Assembly (NCBI RefSeq): GCF_014646275.1
Contig: NZ_BMND01000009.1
Location: 153,632-217,631, forward strand
Direction: 5' to 3'
Source of the DNA: Streptomyces kronopolitis
GTDB lineage: Bacteria > Actinomycetota > Actinomycetes > Streptomycetales > Streptomycetaceae
Length of the DNA stretch: 64,000 nt
Positions 17,060-25,660 of the stretch are shown here, piece after piece. The position numbers and the translations under genes were made by a program. Below the pieces are notes generated by a model, which worked only from the letters and a program-made list of their open reading frames with translations, was not told the DNA's origin and searched no databases. Position 1 is the first letter of the stretch; every line of letters begins with the position of its first letter.

Positions 17060-18301
17060 TCATTCGAGTGTGGTGAGGTGGTCGGCTTTGCCGCCGCGCC
17101 ATTCGATGAGGAAGATGGTGGCGTCGTCGCTGGTGGCGCCGCCCCGCTCCCGTTTCAGGGCGTGCGAGAGGCTGCGCGTGACCGCTCGCACCGAGGCGTG
17201 TTCGTGGAGGGTGCGGTTGGTGCACTCGATGAGCTGTTCCTCACCGAACTGTTCCTCGCCGGACTGGTGTTCCTCGATCAGGCCGTCCGTGAAGCACAGC
17301 AGTCGATCCCCGCGTTGCAGCATCCGCTCGCTGACTTGCGGCTCCTCACCGCCGAAGCCGACGGGCAGCGTCGTGGGGCTCTCCAGGCGGTCCACCACAG
17401 CGCGGTCGCGGATCAGCAGAGGGGCCGGGTGACCGGCGTTGACCCATTGCAGTTGTCCCGTGGTGATGTTCAGGCACATCATCTGCGCGGTGACGAAGTG
17501 GTCGGGCCCGAACTGTGCACTGATCGCATCGTCCATGAACGCATACATCTGGGACAACTCGGTGTTCACGCGGCGGGTGTGGCGGTATGCGCCGATAGCC
17601 ACTGTCGCCATAGTCGCCGCGTCCAGCCCGTGCCCCATCGCATCGATCATGGCCACGTGCAAAATGTCGTCGTTGAGAGCGTAGTCGAAGCTGTCGCCAG
17701 CCACGTAGTAGGCAGGTTCCAAGATCCCCGCCACTTCAACCTGCGGGACGATCATCGACAGCGGAGGCAGCAGTGACCACTGGATCTCGGCAGCCACGGT
17801 CATGTCAGCGCGGCGGCGAGCCTGGAAGAACAGATCGGTGTAGGCGTCCTTGGTGACGATCATGTCGGCGACCAAACCGGCCAGTCTGCGCAGAAGCCGC
17901 CGGTCGTCATCATCAACGTCATCGAGGGTGACGACCATGGCCCCGACCTGGTCACTGCCGTCCAGAAGCGGGAGATACATCCGCACACTGCCGTCCTGGG
18001 GAACCTCCACGGTCCTGGCGCGCAAGAAGGCATCGCCGGCGGGCGAGTCCTCGATGGGCTCAGGGTCGCCGACCACCAGCCGTCGCCCGGGCAGAGGCAC
18101 CAGCAGCATTTGTTCGTAGTCCTGCAAGAGGATGGAGACATCCCTTCCTCCGATGCTGGCGACCTCTTCCGCGATCAGCGGGGCGATCAGCTGTGGGGGC
18201 ATCTCGTGGGCGCGGTCCAGCAGCACCCCCAGCAGCCGTTCGCCGAAGCCCTCCGAGCGGTCCACCTTGACCCTGTGCGGCTTTCGCTCAGCATCTGCCA
18301 C
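17060..18301 (-). CDS. PP2C-family (SpoIIE-type) serine phosphatase with N-terminal GAF-like region
   Basis: Phosphatase of about 413 residues of the RsbU/SpoIIE kind that dephosphorylates anti-sigma-factor antagonists. Residues 15-170 look like a GAF-type sensor. The PP2C domain has AGDSFDYALNDDILHVAMID then AMGHGLDAATMA, with metal-binding Asp residues, then LLCFTDGLIEEHQ and SDDATIFLIEW. GTG 18301 is preferred because AGGAGGGG lies 8 bases upstream; the frame opens at GTG 18334. No membrane segment. It stands alone. It may act on the STAS protein at 29359 (inference). Confidence 0.88.
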   Translation of the reverse strand: MADAERKPHRVKVDRSEGFGERLLGVLLDRAHEMPPQLIAPLIAEEVASIGGRDVSILLQDYEQMLLVPLPGRRLVVGDPEPIEDSPAGDAFLRARTVEVPQDGSVRMYLPLLDGSDQVGAMVVTLDDVDDDDRRLLRRLAGLVADMIVTKDAYTDLFFQARRRADMTVAAEIQWSLLPPLSMIVPQVEVAGILEPAYYVAGDSFDYALNDDILHVAMIDAMGHGLDAATMATVAIGAYRHTRRVNTELSQMYAFMDDAISAQFGPDHFVTAQMMCLNITTGQLQWVNAGHPAPLLIRDRAVVDRLESPTTLPVGFGGEEPQVSERMLQRGDRLLCFTDGLIEEHQSGEEQFGEEQLIECTNRTLHEHASVRAVTRSLSHALKRERGGATSDDATIFLIEWRGGKADHLTTLE

Positions 18302-18414
18302 CGCGCACGCCCCTCCTGGCTCCGCTGTTTCCACGGACCGTGATCAACCCACACAGCCTGGCGGGGCCAACCGGCCCAACAAGCCCATTACGCCAAAGGC
18401 GGCATGTCGAATCC

Positions 18415-18768
18415 ATGCCCGATCACCCCCCACCGCAGGCAACGGTGCCTGAAATCAACCAGCCCCTCTTCCAGCGAATCCACGACCCGATCCCCCCGCA
18501 CCCCGAAGGCCACGACCAGACCACGTGGGGCAACGGCTGCGGGACCGTGCACTGCGTCGCCGGCTGGGTGATCACCTTCGGCACCGACTACGGGATTGAG
18601 GGAATTATCCGAGGACCGCATGCGCAGGATACGAGAACGGCGGGGCCCGGCCCCGGCGCCGCTGAGGTGGCCGCCGAACTCCTCGGTCTCACCAAGCGGG
18701 AAGTCGACCAGCTCTATGCCGCCGCCCTGGTGGAGCGCTACGCCCTGAAGGGCCGCACCCATGACTGA
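18415..18768 (+). CDS. Conserved actinomycete/phage hypothetical protein (117 aa)
   Basis: Starts at ATG 18415. The centre TTWGNGCGTVHCVAGWVITF and the later AAEVAAELLGLTKREVDQLY match a widespread small family of Streptomyces phages and islands that I know only as hypothetical. The GCGTxxCVAG pair of Cys residues is its constant feature. Possibly co-transcribed with the next, broken gene. Confidence 0.65.
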   Translation: MPDHPPPQATVPEINQPLFQRIHDPIPPHPEGHDQTTWGNGCGTVHCVAGWVITFGTDYGIEGIIRGPHAQDTRTAGPGPGAAEVAAELLGLTKREVDQLYAAALVERYALKGRTHD

Positions 18769-19555
18769 CCGGGGGCCATGATGAGCAGCGCCCGCACGGC
18801 TACGCCCGGTACAAGCTGGACGGCTGCCGCTGCTACACATGCGGCTACGTGGGGGCCGCATACAACGACGCGCGGAGCCAGGCATCATGTACGGAACCTG
18901 GCGGCCGTGGTTTGACACCGCTCCAGTGCGTCGGCACATCCGTTCCCTGCAAGAGTGCGGAATGGGACTCCGGCGGATAGCGGAACTTGCCCAGGTGGAC
19001 CGAAAGCGCCTTCAGGCCGTCCTCCACGGCCGCCCGGAACGCGGGACGCCCCCGCAGGAACGCGTACGCCCCGCTATCGCGGTCGCCGTCCTGGCCGTGG
19101 AGCCCGACGCGAAAAACGTGAGCAACGGAGCACTCGTGGATGCCACCGGCACCACCCGCCGCCTCCAAGCGCTCGTCGCGGTCGGCTGGCCGCAAGCGCA
19201 CCTCGCGCAACGCCTGGGCTTGACGCCTGGCAACTTCGGCTCCCTCCGGCGAAGCCACGTGACCGCAGGCACCCGGCAGGAGGTCAGCTCCCTGTACCGG
19301 GAGCTGTGGGACACCAACCCGAAGCTTCACGGCGTCAGCAACCGTGCGTTCGTGCGGGCCAGGAACCATGCCGCCGCGCATCACTGGGCACCGCCCGCCG
19401 CATGGGACGACGACATTGATGATCCCGGCGCGTTTCCAGACTGGACCGGCCGCTGTGGCACGCCCGACGGTTACCGGGCACACCGCACTGCGGGCGTCCT
19501 GCCGGCCTGCGAACCGTGTCTGGCAGCACGACGGAATGTCCACGTGACGCCATAG
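18765..19555 (+). pseudogene. Island helix-turn-helix protein with frameshifted N-terminus
   Basis: The C-terminal 220 residues are open from 18887: MYGTWRPWFDTAPVRRHIRS, LQECGMGLRRIAELAQVDRK and LAQRLGLTPGNFGSLRRSHV, two HTH-like segments of a family common in actinophages. Its usual N-terminus (HGYARYKLDGCRCYTCGYVG then AAYNDARSQA) is encoded immediately upstream at 18795-18890 but in another frame and without a usable start. One indel near 18890 and another near 18775 would restore a full gene. The end still holds Cys pairs (CGTPDGY; CEPCLAARRN). Confidence 0.65.
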
Positions 19556-19572
19556 GGGGAAGGGCCACCACA

Positions 19573-19615
19573 GGGGGAAGGGCCACCACAGGGGGTGTGT
19601 CGGGTGGCCCTTCCC
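19573..19615 (+). terminator. Strong hairpin terminator after the HTH gene
   Basis: A 13-bp perfect stem (GGGAAGGGCCACC and its complement) with a loop of about 15 bases. The left arm lies within an 18-bp unit repeated twice in tandem from 19555. Confidence 0.75.
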
Positions 19616-19664
19616 TTGTGGGCGGACCAGCCGACTAGAGCGGGCCCACAGAGTCCGCCGGCCC

Positions 19665-19690
19665 GCACCTCACCTCGCGAGGTGAGGTGC
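19665..19690. repeat. Perfect 26-bp palindrome
   Basis: Positions 19665-19690 read the same on both strands, built from two GAGGTGAGGT-type half sites meeting at CGCG. With no loop it is a poor terminator and a better candidate for a dimeric repressor site. Confidence 0.8.
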
Positions 19691-19731
19691 GGCGCATGAG
19701 ACCAGCAGAAACAGAAGCAACACTACCCCTG

Positions 19732-19750
19732 ACCTGACGTGTAGTCAGGT
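19732..19750. promoter_or_regulatory. Inverted repeat before the gene at 19775
   Basis: ACCTGAC-GTGTA-GTCAGGT (7-bp arms, 5-nt spacer), directly followed by TTGACA-like ATTGACA. Its place 25 bp upstream of the start suits an operator. Confidence 0.5.
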
Positions 19751-19774
19751 ATTGACACGCGGGAGCTAACAACC

Positions 19775-20137
19775 ATGACTGATCACCTCGACGCGGGCTC
19801 CGTTGAGTTGCTGGACGACGCCGTGGACTACATCAACGAACACGGCTGGCCCCAAGAGGAGTACCGCACCAAAGACGGCCGCGTGTGCGCCATGGGCGCC
19901 ATCGGCCAGGGGCAGGCGGTCTACCTCGCCGCCCGGCTCAACGCCCAACGCCCACGCCGGCTTCACACTCGCCGATACCGTCAGCGGCGTACCCGCCGAA
20001 GGCTGCGCCGACGCCAACGCAGTCCGGCCGCTCTGGAAACCCGAACCCGACAGCAACGGTGGGCCGACGGAAGGCAGCTCGTCCCGCACACGTCTTCGGT
20101 CGCTGACGAAGATCGTCATTCCCGTGGAGTCGGATGA
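19775..20137 (+). pseudogene. DUF6197-like protein, intact only at the N-terminus
   Basis: The first 55 residues (AVDYINEHGWPQEEYRTKDG then RVCAMGAIGQGQAVYLAARL) resemble the DUF6197 family of Streptomyces. After NAQ the frame becomes an unnatural Arg-rich string and runs into the end of the convergent methyltransferase gene, so the C-terminal half has been lost or shifted out of frame. Confidence 0.5.
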
Positions 20138-20820
20138 TGTCCACGGGCTGGATGCAGCTCGAGGAAGTATCGGTCTGAGGCCTGCCAGTCGTTGCCCGGC
20201 TGCCACCCTGTGACCGTTGCCTTGCGACGAAGTGCGGGAAGGCCGATGCCGGCCCAGGGAAAGGGCCTTCCCAGACGACCACAGCCGTCGTCGAACTGCA
20301 CCTGCAGCTGTTCGTCTACGTCAATGGCGGCTGCTTCCACGAGCAGCAGGCTTCCCAACGGTGCTACGAGGGTCCTGATCCGTGCGAGCAGGAGCTGGGG
20401 GTCGCCGCCGATGCCAATGTTGCCGTCCATGAGCAAAAGGGTGTTCCAGAGCCCTTCGTCCGGGAGCCGCTCGAAGACGGACCGGCACAGCGCCCTGCCT
20501 CCGCTACACATGGTTCTCGCGACCGCGGCGGGGCTGGTGTCGATGCCGAGTGCAAGGTGACCGCGGGAGTTGAGGGCGGTGACCAGGCGTCCGGGCCCGC
20601 ATCCGACATCGAGGACCGCCCCATTGCACCGTCGCAGGACCGTCATGTCGGCGGAGTCAGGTTCAGCGCACCATCGGTCCACCTCTGACAGCAGCACCCC
20701 ACCGTCCGCCCGGCGCATGTACAGGGAGCCGCGGCCATTGGTCAGGGCGGTGGCGTACGGGTCCTGGTGCCGGCGGCCGGGGCCCGGGCGCTGCTCTGGC
20801 GCCTGTTCCTGAGTGTTCAC
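20116..20820 (-). CDS. Class I SAM-dependent methyltransferase
   Basis: Cytosolic methyltransferase of about 234 residues. The SAM-binding motif I is CNGAVLDVGCGPGRLVTALN near residue 68, followed by LALGIDTSPAAV. GTG 20820 is taken as the start. In many Streptomyces this type follows a small glycosyltransferase gene, whose N-terminal stub is still fused in frame just upstream (20821-20963). The substrate is unknown. Confidence 0.8.
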   Translation of the reverse strand: MNTQEQAPEQRPGPGRRHQDPYATALTNGRGSLYMRRADGGVLLSEVDRWCAEPDSADMTVLRRCNGAVLDVGCGPGRLVTALNSRGHLALGIDTSPAAVARTMCSGGRALCRSVFERLPDEGLWNTLLLMDGNIGIGGDPQLLLARIRTLVAPLGSLLLVEAAAIDVDEQLQVQFDDGCGRLGRPFPWAGIGLPALRRKATVTGWQPGNDWQASDRYFLELHPARGHHPTPRE

Positions 20821-20963
20821 CCGGAGTGCGCTTTCGCGATGCGGCGCAGCGGCCGCGACGGCTTGTGCTTGTGCGTCGGGTGCGGTGTCGATGTTTCTTC
20901 CCCCGCCCGGTAGGGATTCCTTGGCCAGGACGATCATCGTGGTGGGGCGCATTGCACCGGTCA
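20821..20963 (-). pseudogene. N-terminal stub of a DUF2064/TIGR04282-type glycosyltransferase
   Basis: From ATG 20963 the frame reads RPTTMIVLAKESLPGGG and then TAPDAQAQAVAAAA, which resembles the opening of small actinomycete glycosyltransferases (AKEPxPGxVKTxLxP). The usual VKT is distorted and the enzyme stops after about 45 residues, continuing straight into the methyltransferase frame. A deletion appears to have removed the rest. Confidence 0.6.
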
Positions 20964-21239
20964 TCGGATCTCCGCTGTCACGATCAGGGCTGGCACGTCG
21001 ACGCTCTCTCCGTCGTGCATCAAGGAGATTCGCTCCGAAGGTCAGGCGGGTGACCCATTTGGTGTTGTGCACGCCGGGGTTGAGTCCTTCCTCGCACCCG
21101 CACGACCGGCCTCGCGAACCACGATATGTGACACTTCGCGCAGTTCACGTGAACCAGTGGGGGGAATAGGGAGGGCGCGCCGGGTCTCCAGGGCACCACG
21201 GGCTCGTCCGGCTTCGATGTTCGTGGTAGCTGCGGCAGG

Positions 21240-21722
21240 TCAGTGCCAGGGGAGATGGGCGTGGACGCGTTTGCCGCCGGTGGAGTCGACAGCGGCGTCG
21301 ATCTGGTCGCAGACGCCGGTGATCAGGTGTCAGCCCCAGCCTCCGGTACCGTTTTCGGTGTCGGGGGTTCGGGCGTGGGGAAGTTGGGCGCTGGGGTCGG
21401 TGACGGTGACGTCTAGACCGCCGGTGTGGGCGACAAGGGTCAGTGTGCCGGAGCCGTGGGCGTGTCGGATGGCGTTGGTGACCAGTTCGGACACCACAAG
21501 CACGGCGGCTTCCTGCTCGTCCGGGTGCCCGGGGTGGGTCTGTTCCAGGAACCTGCGGGTCAGGGCGCGCGCGAGGGCGACGTCCTCGGGGCGCTCGGCG
21601 AACCTCATGTCCTGTGAGCAGCTGTTCCCGCGGACTGCGGAAGGTGCGGGCAGCCCGGGCTCCTGAGCTGGTCCACCGTTCACGGCTCGGGCGCGGCGGG
21701 TGAGTGCGAATGTCGGAGTCAT
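21240..21722 (-). pseudogene. Anti-sigma type HATPase (RsbW/SpoIIAB-like) interrupted by TGA
   Basis: Histidine-kinase-like ATPase of the sort that phosphorylates STAS antagonists or binds sigma factors. From ATG 21722: MRFAERPEDVALARALTRRF, then AAVLVVSELVTNAIRHAHG (N box) and TPDTENGTGGWG, where a TGA at 21330 falls in the G box. The same frame continues HLITGVCDQIDAAVDSTGGK then RVHAHLPWH and a stop at 21240, the normal family ending. One nonsense codon therefore splits an otherwise complete gene. Confidence 0.75.
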
Positions 21723-21827
21723 GGCCTTGAGCCTTTGAACGGTGGCTGTGCGTGGTTCGGGGCGCTCGTGACGCCTGGGTGCGGCTCCCGTGGCCGGGAG
21801 CCGCACCGTTGCTCTCTGTCGGGCCGT

Positions 21828-22187
21828 TCAGCGGTAGCAGGACCAGTAGCCCTTGTGCCACTGGTTCTCCCAGTAGCCGTGGTGCCACTGGTGGCTCCAG
21901 TAGCTGTGGTGCCAGTGCTGATGGTTGTCCCACCAGCCGGCATGCCACCGGTTCTCCCAGTACCCCTTGTGCCAGTGCTTGCTCCAGTGACCAGGGTGCC
22001 AGTAGCAGCCGTGGTGATGCTGACTGCTCGCGGTGGGCGCGGCGGCGGGGGCGGATGCCGTGGCAACACCCGCGGTGCCGATGGCGGCACCGCCGGCCAG
22101 CAGAGCGCCGGCCGCGGCCACTGCTGTCAATGGCCTTCTGTGGCGCCCCGCTGGCTGCCTTGAGACATCCCCGCAGGTGGTCGGCAT
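21828..22187 (-). CDS. Secreted Trp/His/Tyr-rich repeat protein (119 aa)
   Basis: The N-terminus (RRPLTAVAAAGALLAGGAAI then GTAGVATASA) is a signal peptide with an ASA cleavage site. The exported part is about 60 residues made of six imperfect repeats of 9-11 residues with the pattern W-H-x-G-Y-W-x-N-x, for example WHKGYWENR, WHAGWWDNHQH, WHHSYWSHQ and WHHGYWENQ. One Cys precedes the repeats and one follows them (GCYWHP...YWSCYR), so a disulfide could close the array. The ATG at 22187 lies 3 bp from the ISL3 element and has no Shine-Dalgarno, so its 5' region was probably lost. Metal, haem or surface binding is plausible from composition only. No known family. Confidence 0.7.
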   Translation of the reverse strand: MPTTCGDVSRQPAGRHRRPLTAVAAAGALLAGGAAIGTAGVATASAPAAAPTASSQHHHGCYWHPGHWSKHWHKGYWENRWHAGWWDNHQHWHHSYWSHQWHHGYWENQWHKGYWSCYR

Positions 22188-22190
22188 GAT

Positions 22191-23897
22191 CGGTTCTGAT
22201 CCACTTCTTGTGGGGCGGTTGCGGAGGGTGACGGTCTTCAGTCGGCGAGGAGGATCTGCAGGCGGAGGAGATCGAATCCGGCGCGGCCGTATCCATCCCT
22301 CTTGATTCGCTTCGCCCGATTTACATTGCCCTCGACCTTGCCCGAGCTCCATTCCAGGGTGAGGCCGGCGGTGACGGCGTCGAAGTCCTGACGGAGGCCG
22401 CGGGCCAGGCTCCGCAGCGGCTTCATCCCGGTGCCCTCGGCGCTGGTGAGCCAGCTCTCGAGGTCGCTGCCTCGGCGCTCGGTCATCATCGCGGCGAAGG
22501 AACGAACGTACGCGGCGACGGCGTCCAGTTCGGGACTGCGCGACAGGAGCTTCTTGAGCTTGAGCTCGCTGCTCTCGTCCAGGTTGTCCGGGTGCGACGT
22601 GATCAGCCAGGTGGCCGTGCGGACCGTCAGCGCCTTGGGCTTGTCGGGGGCGGGTTTGCCGCTGGCCCGGATCTCCTGGAGGTGCCGGCGCACGGTCCTT
22701 TTGCTGCCGGTGAAGCCGAGCTCGGCGATCTCGGCGTGGAGCCGTGCCGAATCCGTGCAGCCTTCGTTCCAACGTCGGTGGAGGTAGGGCGAGTAGGCGT
22801 GGACCTGGCCGTAGCGGCGCGATCCGGTGCCCAGCGACGCCTCCTCTGGCGTGGCCGCGTGCGCGTAGCGGCGTACCGTCTTGCGGTCCAGCCCGAGAGC
22901 CTCGGAGATCGCCTGGATCGGGGCGCCCTTGTCGTAGAGGGCGTGCACGGCGGCGTGACGCTCGCGGCGCCGGATCACGCGCATCCCCTCCGGCCGCCCC
23001 GACACCTCCTGCTCGGCGGTGGCGTCAGCAGGCGCGTCCTCGGTAGGCTCGGCGAGGCAACTGCGGTGTATGGCAACGCACTTCCCGACGGCTTCGCACA
23101 GGTTCTTCCACAGATGGAAGCGGTCTGCGACCTGGATCGCGTCGGGGCAGGCGGTGCGTACGGCCTCGGCGTAAGCACTGGCCCGGTCCCGGCAGACGAT
23201 TTCCGCTCCGGGGTGTGCGCGCAGCCACGCGGTGAGGGTGTCCGCGGTGCGGTCGGGCAGGACGTCGACGCGTTCTCCGGTCTCCATGTCCAAGATGATC
23301 GTTCCGTAGACGTGCCCCTTCTTCAGGGCGAAATCATCGATGCCCAGCATGCGGGGTGCGGCGCCGACATGCTTGTCCGGGAGCCTGCGTACGAGCCTGA
23401 TCAGGGAGTTCGCACTCGTCGGGACGGACAGATGTGCGGCCAGCCGGGCGCCCGGACGTCCGGCGAGCGCCAGCGCGATCTTCTCCAGCGAGCGCCGCAG
23501 GAGCGGTGTGCGCCGCGCGAACCGCTCGGTGAGCCCATCAACTTGCTCGACGAACGTGCGGCGACCGCACCCTGCTGACGGGCAGAGGAAACGTCGCACC
23601 AGGAGCTCGATCACGACCTGCTGCCCGGCCGCCGCAAGGTCGGCCAGGCGCCGCCGGTAACCGCCATGGGCACGGCCGGACACTGCGCCACAGTCCGGGC
23701 ACGCAGCCTCGCGGGTCACCGTCCGTGCCGTGAGGGCTATCCCAGCGCCCTCTGCTCTGACCCCGTCCACCACCACGGAGGACAGATGGGAGAACACCGT
23801 CGAGAACGTCGAGAACGCGCTGCAGTCACACGAACGGCAATCCTTCCAGCCCTCTGTGACGCCGTGTCACCGCCCCACAAGAAGTGGATCAGAACCG
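22191..23897 (-). mobile_element. Complete ISL3-family insertion sequence (1707 bp)
   Basis: Bounded by perfect 29-bp inverted repeats at 22191-22219 and 23869-23897, each beginning CGGTTCTGATCC from the outside. It encodes one full-length transposase. No target-site duplication is seen: the 8 bp on the two sides (GGCATGAT and CTTACGAA) differ, so a flank may have been rearranged after insertion. The left end abuts the start of the Trp/His-rich gene. Confidence 0.9.
22238..23797 (-). CDS. ISL3-family transposase (519 aa)
   Basis: The N-terminal zinc finger (CPDCGAVSGRAHGGYRRRLA with a later CPSAGC) is followed by the HTH, then the catalytic domain: LGIDDFALKKGHVYGTIILD, CRDRASAYAEA and IQVADRFHLWKNL. 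The region ending near EWSSGKVEGNVNRAKRIKRD supplies the last acidic residue. Length is normal for the family, GTG start at 23797, no frameshift, so it may be active. Confidence 0.92.
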   Translation of the reverse strand: MFSHLSSVVVDGVRAEGAGIALTARTVTREAACPDCGAVSGRAHGGYRRRLADLAAAGQQVVIELLVRRFLCPSAGCGRRTFVEQVDGLTERFARRTPLLRRSLEKIALALAGRPGARLAAHLSVPTSANSLIRLVRRLPDKHVGAAPRMLGIDDFALKKGHVYGTIILDMETGERVDVLPDRTADTLTAWLRAHPGAEIVCRDRASAYAEAVRTACPDAIQVADRFHLWKNLCEAVGKCVAIHRSCLAEPTEDAPADATAEQEVSGRPEGMRVIRRRERHAAVHALYDKGAPIQAISEALGLDRKTVRRYAHAATPEEASLGTGSRRYGQVHAYSPYLHRRWNEGCTDSARLHAEIAELGFTGSKRTVRRHLQEIRASGKPAPDKPKALTVRTATWLITSHPDNLDESSELKLKKLLSRSPELDAVAAYVRSFAAMMTERRGSDLESWLTSAEGTGMKPLRSLARGLRQDFDAVTAGLTLEWSSGKVEGNVNRAKRIKRDGYGRAGFDLLRLQILLAD

Positions 23898-23969
23898 CTT
23901 ACGAAGACCGCCGTCAGTGGTCGGGGGGAGGAGTAGGCGAGGACGGCGTCGGCAGGTGAAGCGCCCGTG

Positions 23970-24117
23970 TCACGAGCAGACCACATAGCGATGTCCCGGT
24001 GAGGGTGGCGCGCTCATGAGCAGGTCGGAGAGGGGCCAGGCCAGGGTGACCAACGTTCTCGGCATGGGAAGTGAGCGGAACCTGTCGACGACGCCCTTGT
24101 CCATGTCGTGGGCTAGG
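23970..24117 (-). pseudogene. ABC-2 transporter permease fragment (DrrB-like)
   Basis: The minus strand reads MDKGVVDRFRSLPMPRTLVT then LAWPLSDLLM. The GVVDRFRSLPM block is the conserved cytoplasmic loop of ABC-2 permeases of the daunorubicin-resistance type. Everything else is missing. Confidence 0.6.
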
Positions 24118-24244
24118 CAGTTTCGTTTGGATCAGTCGGTCGTTGGCCCGGGTGTGCCGTTAACCGATGTGCAGTGGGGGCATTGAGCCGTTGCTTCCGG
24201 ACCGGACGCGGAAGCGGGGTGGACGCAGGGGGCCGGGTCACGGC

Positions 24245-24361
24245 GACGTGACCCGGCTACCCGACCAGTGGCGAGGCATCGCCACCCCCTACGAGAAGAC
24301 CGCGACCATCTACCTGGCCGGTCTCCACATCGCAGGCACCTTCCTCTTGTCCGCCCGATGA
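24245..24361 (+). pseudogene. IS5-family transposase C-terminal fragment
   Basis: Ends WRGIATPYEKTATIYLAGLH then IAGTFLLSAR, the usual C-terminus of IS5-group transposases (RGIATRYDKTxxxYxAGLH). No upstream transposase sequence in frame and no inverted repeat seen. Confidence 0.65.
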
Positions 24362-24457
24362 TCCAGACGGAACTGCCCTTCGGCCTCATGACTCGCGGCG
24401 ACGGTCCTGGTCGGCGGCGGCTGTCGTACCCGCCGCCGGGGGCAATGGCGGACGCGG

Positions 24458-25660
24458 TCAGGCTCTCGGTGCTTTCGGGATGGGTGCGCTCTCGATGTGC
24501 ACGCCGGGGGCCTCAGCGTGGCGGGTGATCAGCCCGGTCGCTGCCCTCGACGCCAGCACCGCCAGCAGCAGGAAGATCAACCCGAACAGGCCGAGTTGAT
24601 GGGCGCCGACCAGGTCGATGCCAGCGGCGCCAGTGAGACCGGAAGCCGCGATGGCCAGGTACAAGGCGGAGGCGTTGAGCCCGAGGCTCACGGTGGCGTG
24701 CTCCGGTGAGATGCCGATCAGCCGATGCTGCAGCGGCACCACCACGGCCCAGCCGCACACGCCCCACACGAACAGGGCCACCGCCGCACTGGCCAGGCGA
24801 CTGCTACTGAGGGGCAGCAGTGCGAAGTCGACCGCGACTATACCGACGGCGGTCGCGATGAGTCGGCCGGCGGGTAGGCGGTCGACGAGGCGGCCCACGC
24901 CCAGACTGCCGACCGACGCCCCGACGCCCCAGATGAACAGCAGCACGGCGAGGGTGAGTCCGTTCCCTCCGGTCACCCGGTCGAAGGACTCCGCCACATA
25001 CGAGTAGTTGGTGTAGAAGCCGGTGAACGCCAGCAACGTGGTCAGCAGGGTGAAGCCCACCCGGGCGTCCTTCATCGGCGCCAGCCGGGCCCGGAGGCTG
25101 ACTGCGGGCGTGGCCGGGATGGCGGGCATCAGCACCGCGATGCCGAGCGCCCCGAGCACGGCGAGAGCGGTGACGAACCACAAGGTCGCCTGCCAGCCAG
25201 CCTGGTTGCCGATGACCGCGCCGAGGGGCGAGCCAAGCGCGGTGGCGGCACTGAGCCCCGCCAATACGAACGCCAGCGCTCGACCGCGCTGGTGGGGAGA
25301 GACGAGCGCGGAGGCGGTTGAGCTGGCAGTCGGGGTGAACAGGCCGGCCCCCAGGCCGGCGAGGGCCCGACTGGCCAGCACCGGCCCGAAGGCGTGCAGG
25401 GTGGCCGTCAGTACATTGCCGAGCGCAAGAATGCAGAGGCCGGCGATCAGCAGGCGCTTGCGGGGCACGTGGGCGGTCGCCGCGGTGATCAACGGTGAGG
25501 ACACCGCGTAGGTGAAGGCGAACACTGTGATGAGCAGACCAGTGGTCGAGATACTCACGTCCAGTGAACGGGATATGTCGGGCAGGATCGCCGCGACGAC
25601 GAATCCGTCCGTACCCACGGCGAACGTGCCCAGGGTCAGGACGAACAGACGGCGGTACAT
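24458..25660 (-). CDS. MFS drug/sugar efflux transporter (400 aa)
   Basis: Twelve hydrophobic segments with the major-facilitator layout. The first (LFVLTLGTFAVGTDGFVVAA) is followed by the DHA1 start ILPDISRSLDVS and by the motif-A loop HVPRKRLLIAGL. Motif-C-like SRALAGLGAGLFTPTA is near residue 100. Resembles AraJ/Cmr-type proton-driven exporters. It has no regulator beside it; flanked by transposase and permease relics. The substrate cannot be inferred. Confidence 0.88.
   Translation of the reverse strand: MYRRLFVLTLGTFAVGTDGFVVAAILPDISRSLDVSISTTGLLITVFAFTYAVSSPLITAATAHVPRKRLLIAGLCILALGNVLTATLHAFGPVLASRALAGLGAGLFTPTASSTASALVSPHQRGRALAFVLAGLSAATALGSPLGAVIGNQAGWQATLWFVTALAVLGALGIAVLMPAIPATPAVSLRARLAPMKDARVGFTLLTTLLAFTGFYTNYSYVAESFDRVTGGNGLTLAVLLFIWGVGASVGSLGVGRLVDRLPAGRLIATAVGIVAVDFALLPLSSSRLASAAVALFVWGVCGWAVVVPLQHRLIGISPEHATVSLGLNASALYLAIAASGLTGAAGIDLVGAHQLGLFGLIFLLLAVLASRAATGLITRHAEAPGVHIESAPIPKAPRA

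Noticed and set aside
21330..21332. TGA in the HATPase read as selenocysteine or another recoded residue
   Set aside because: The position normally holds Leu or Arg, there is no recoding element visible, and other nonsense and frameshift breaks are common here.
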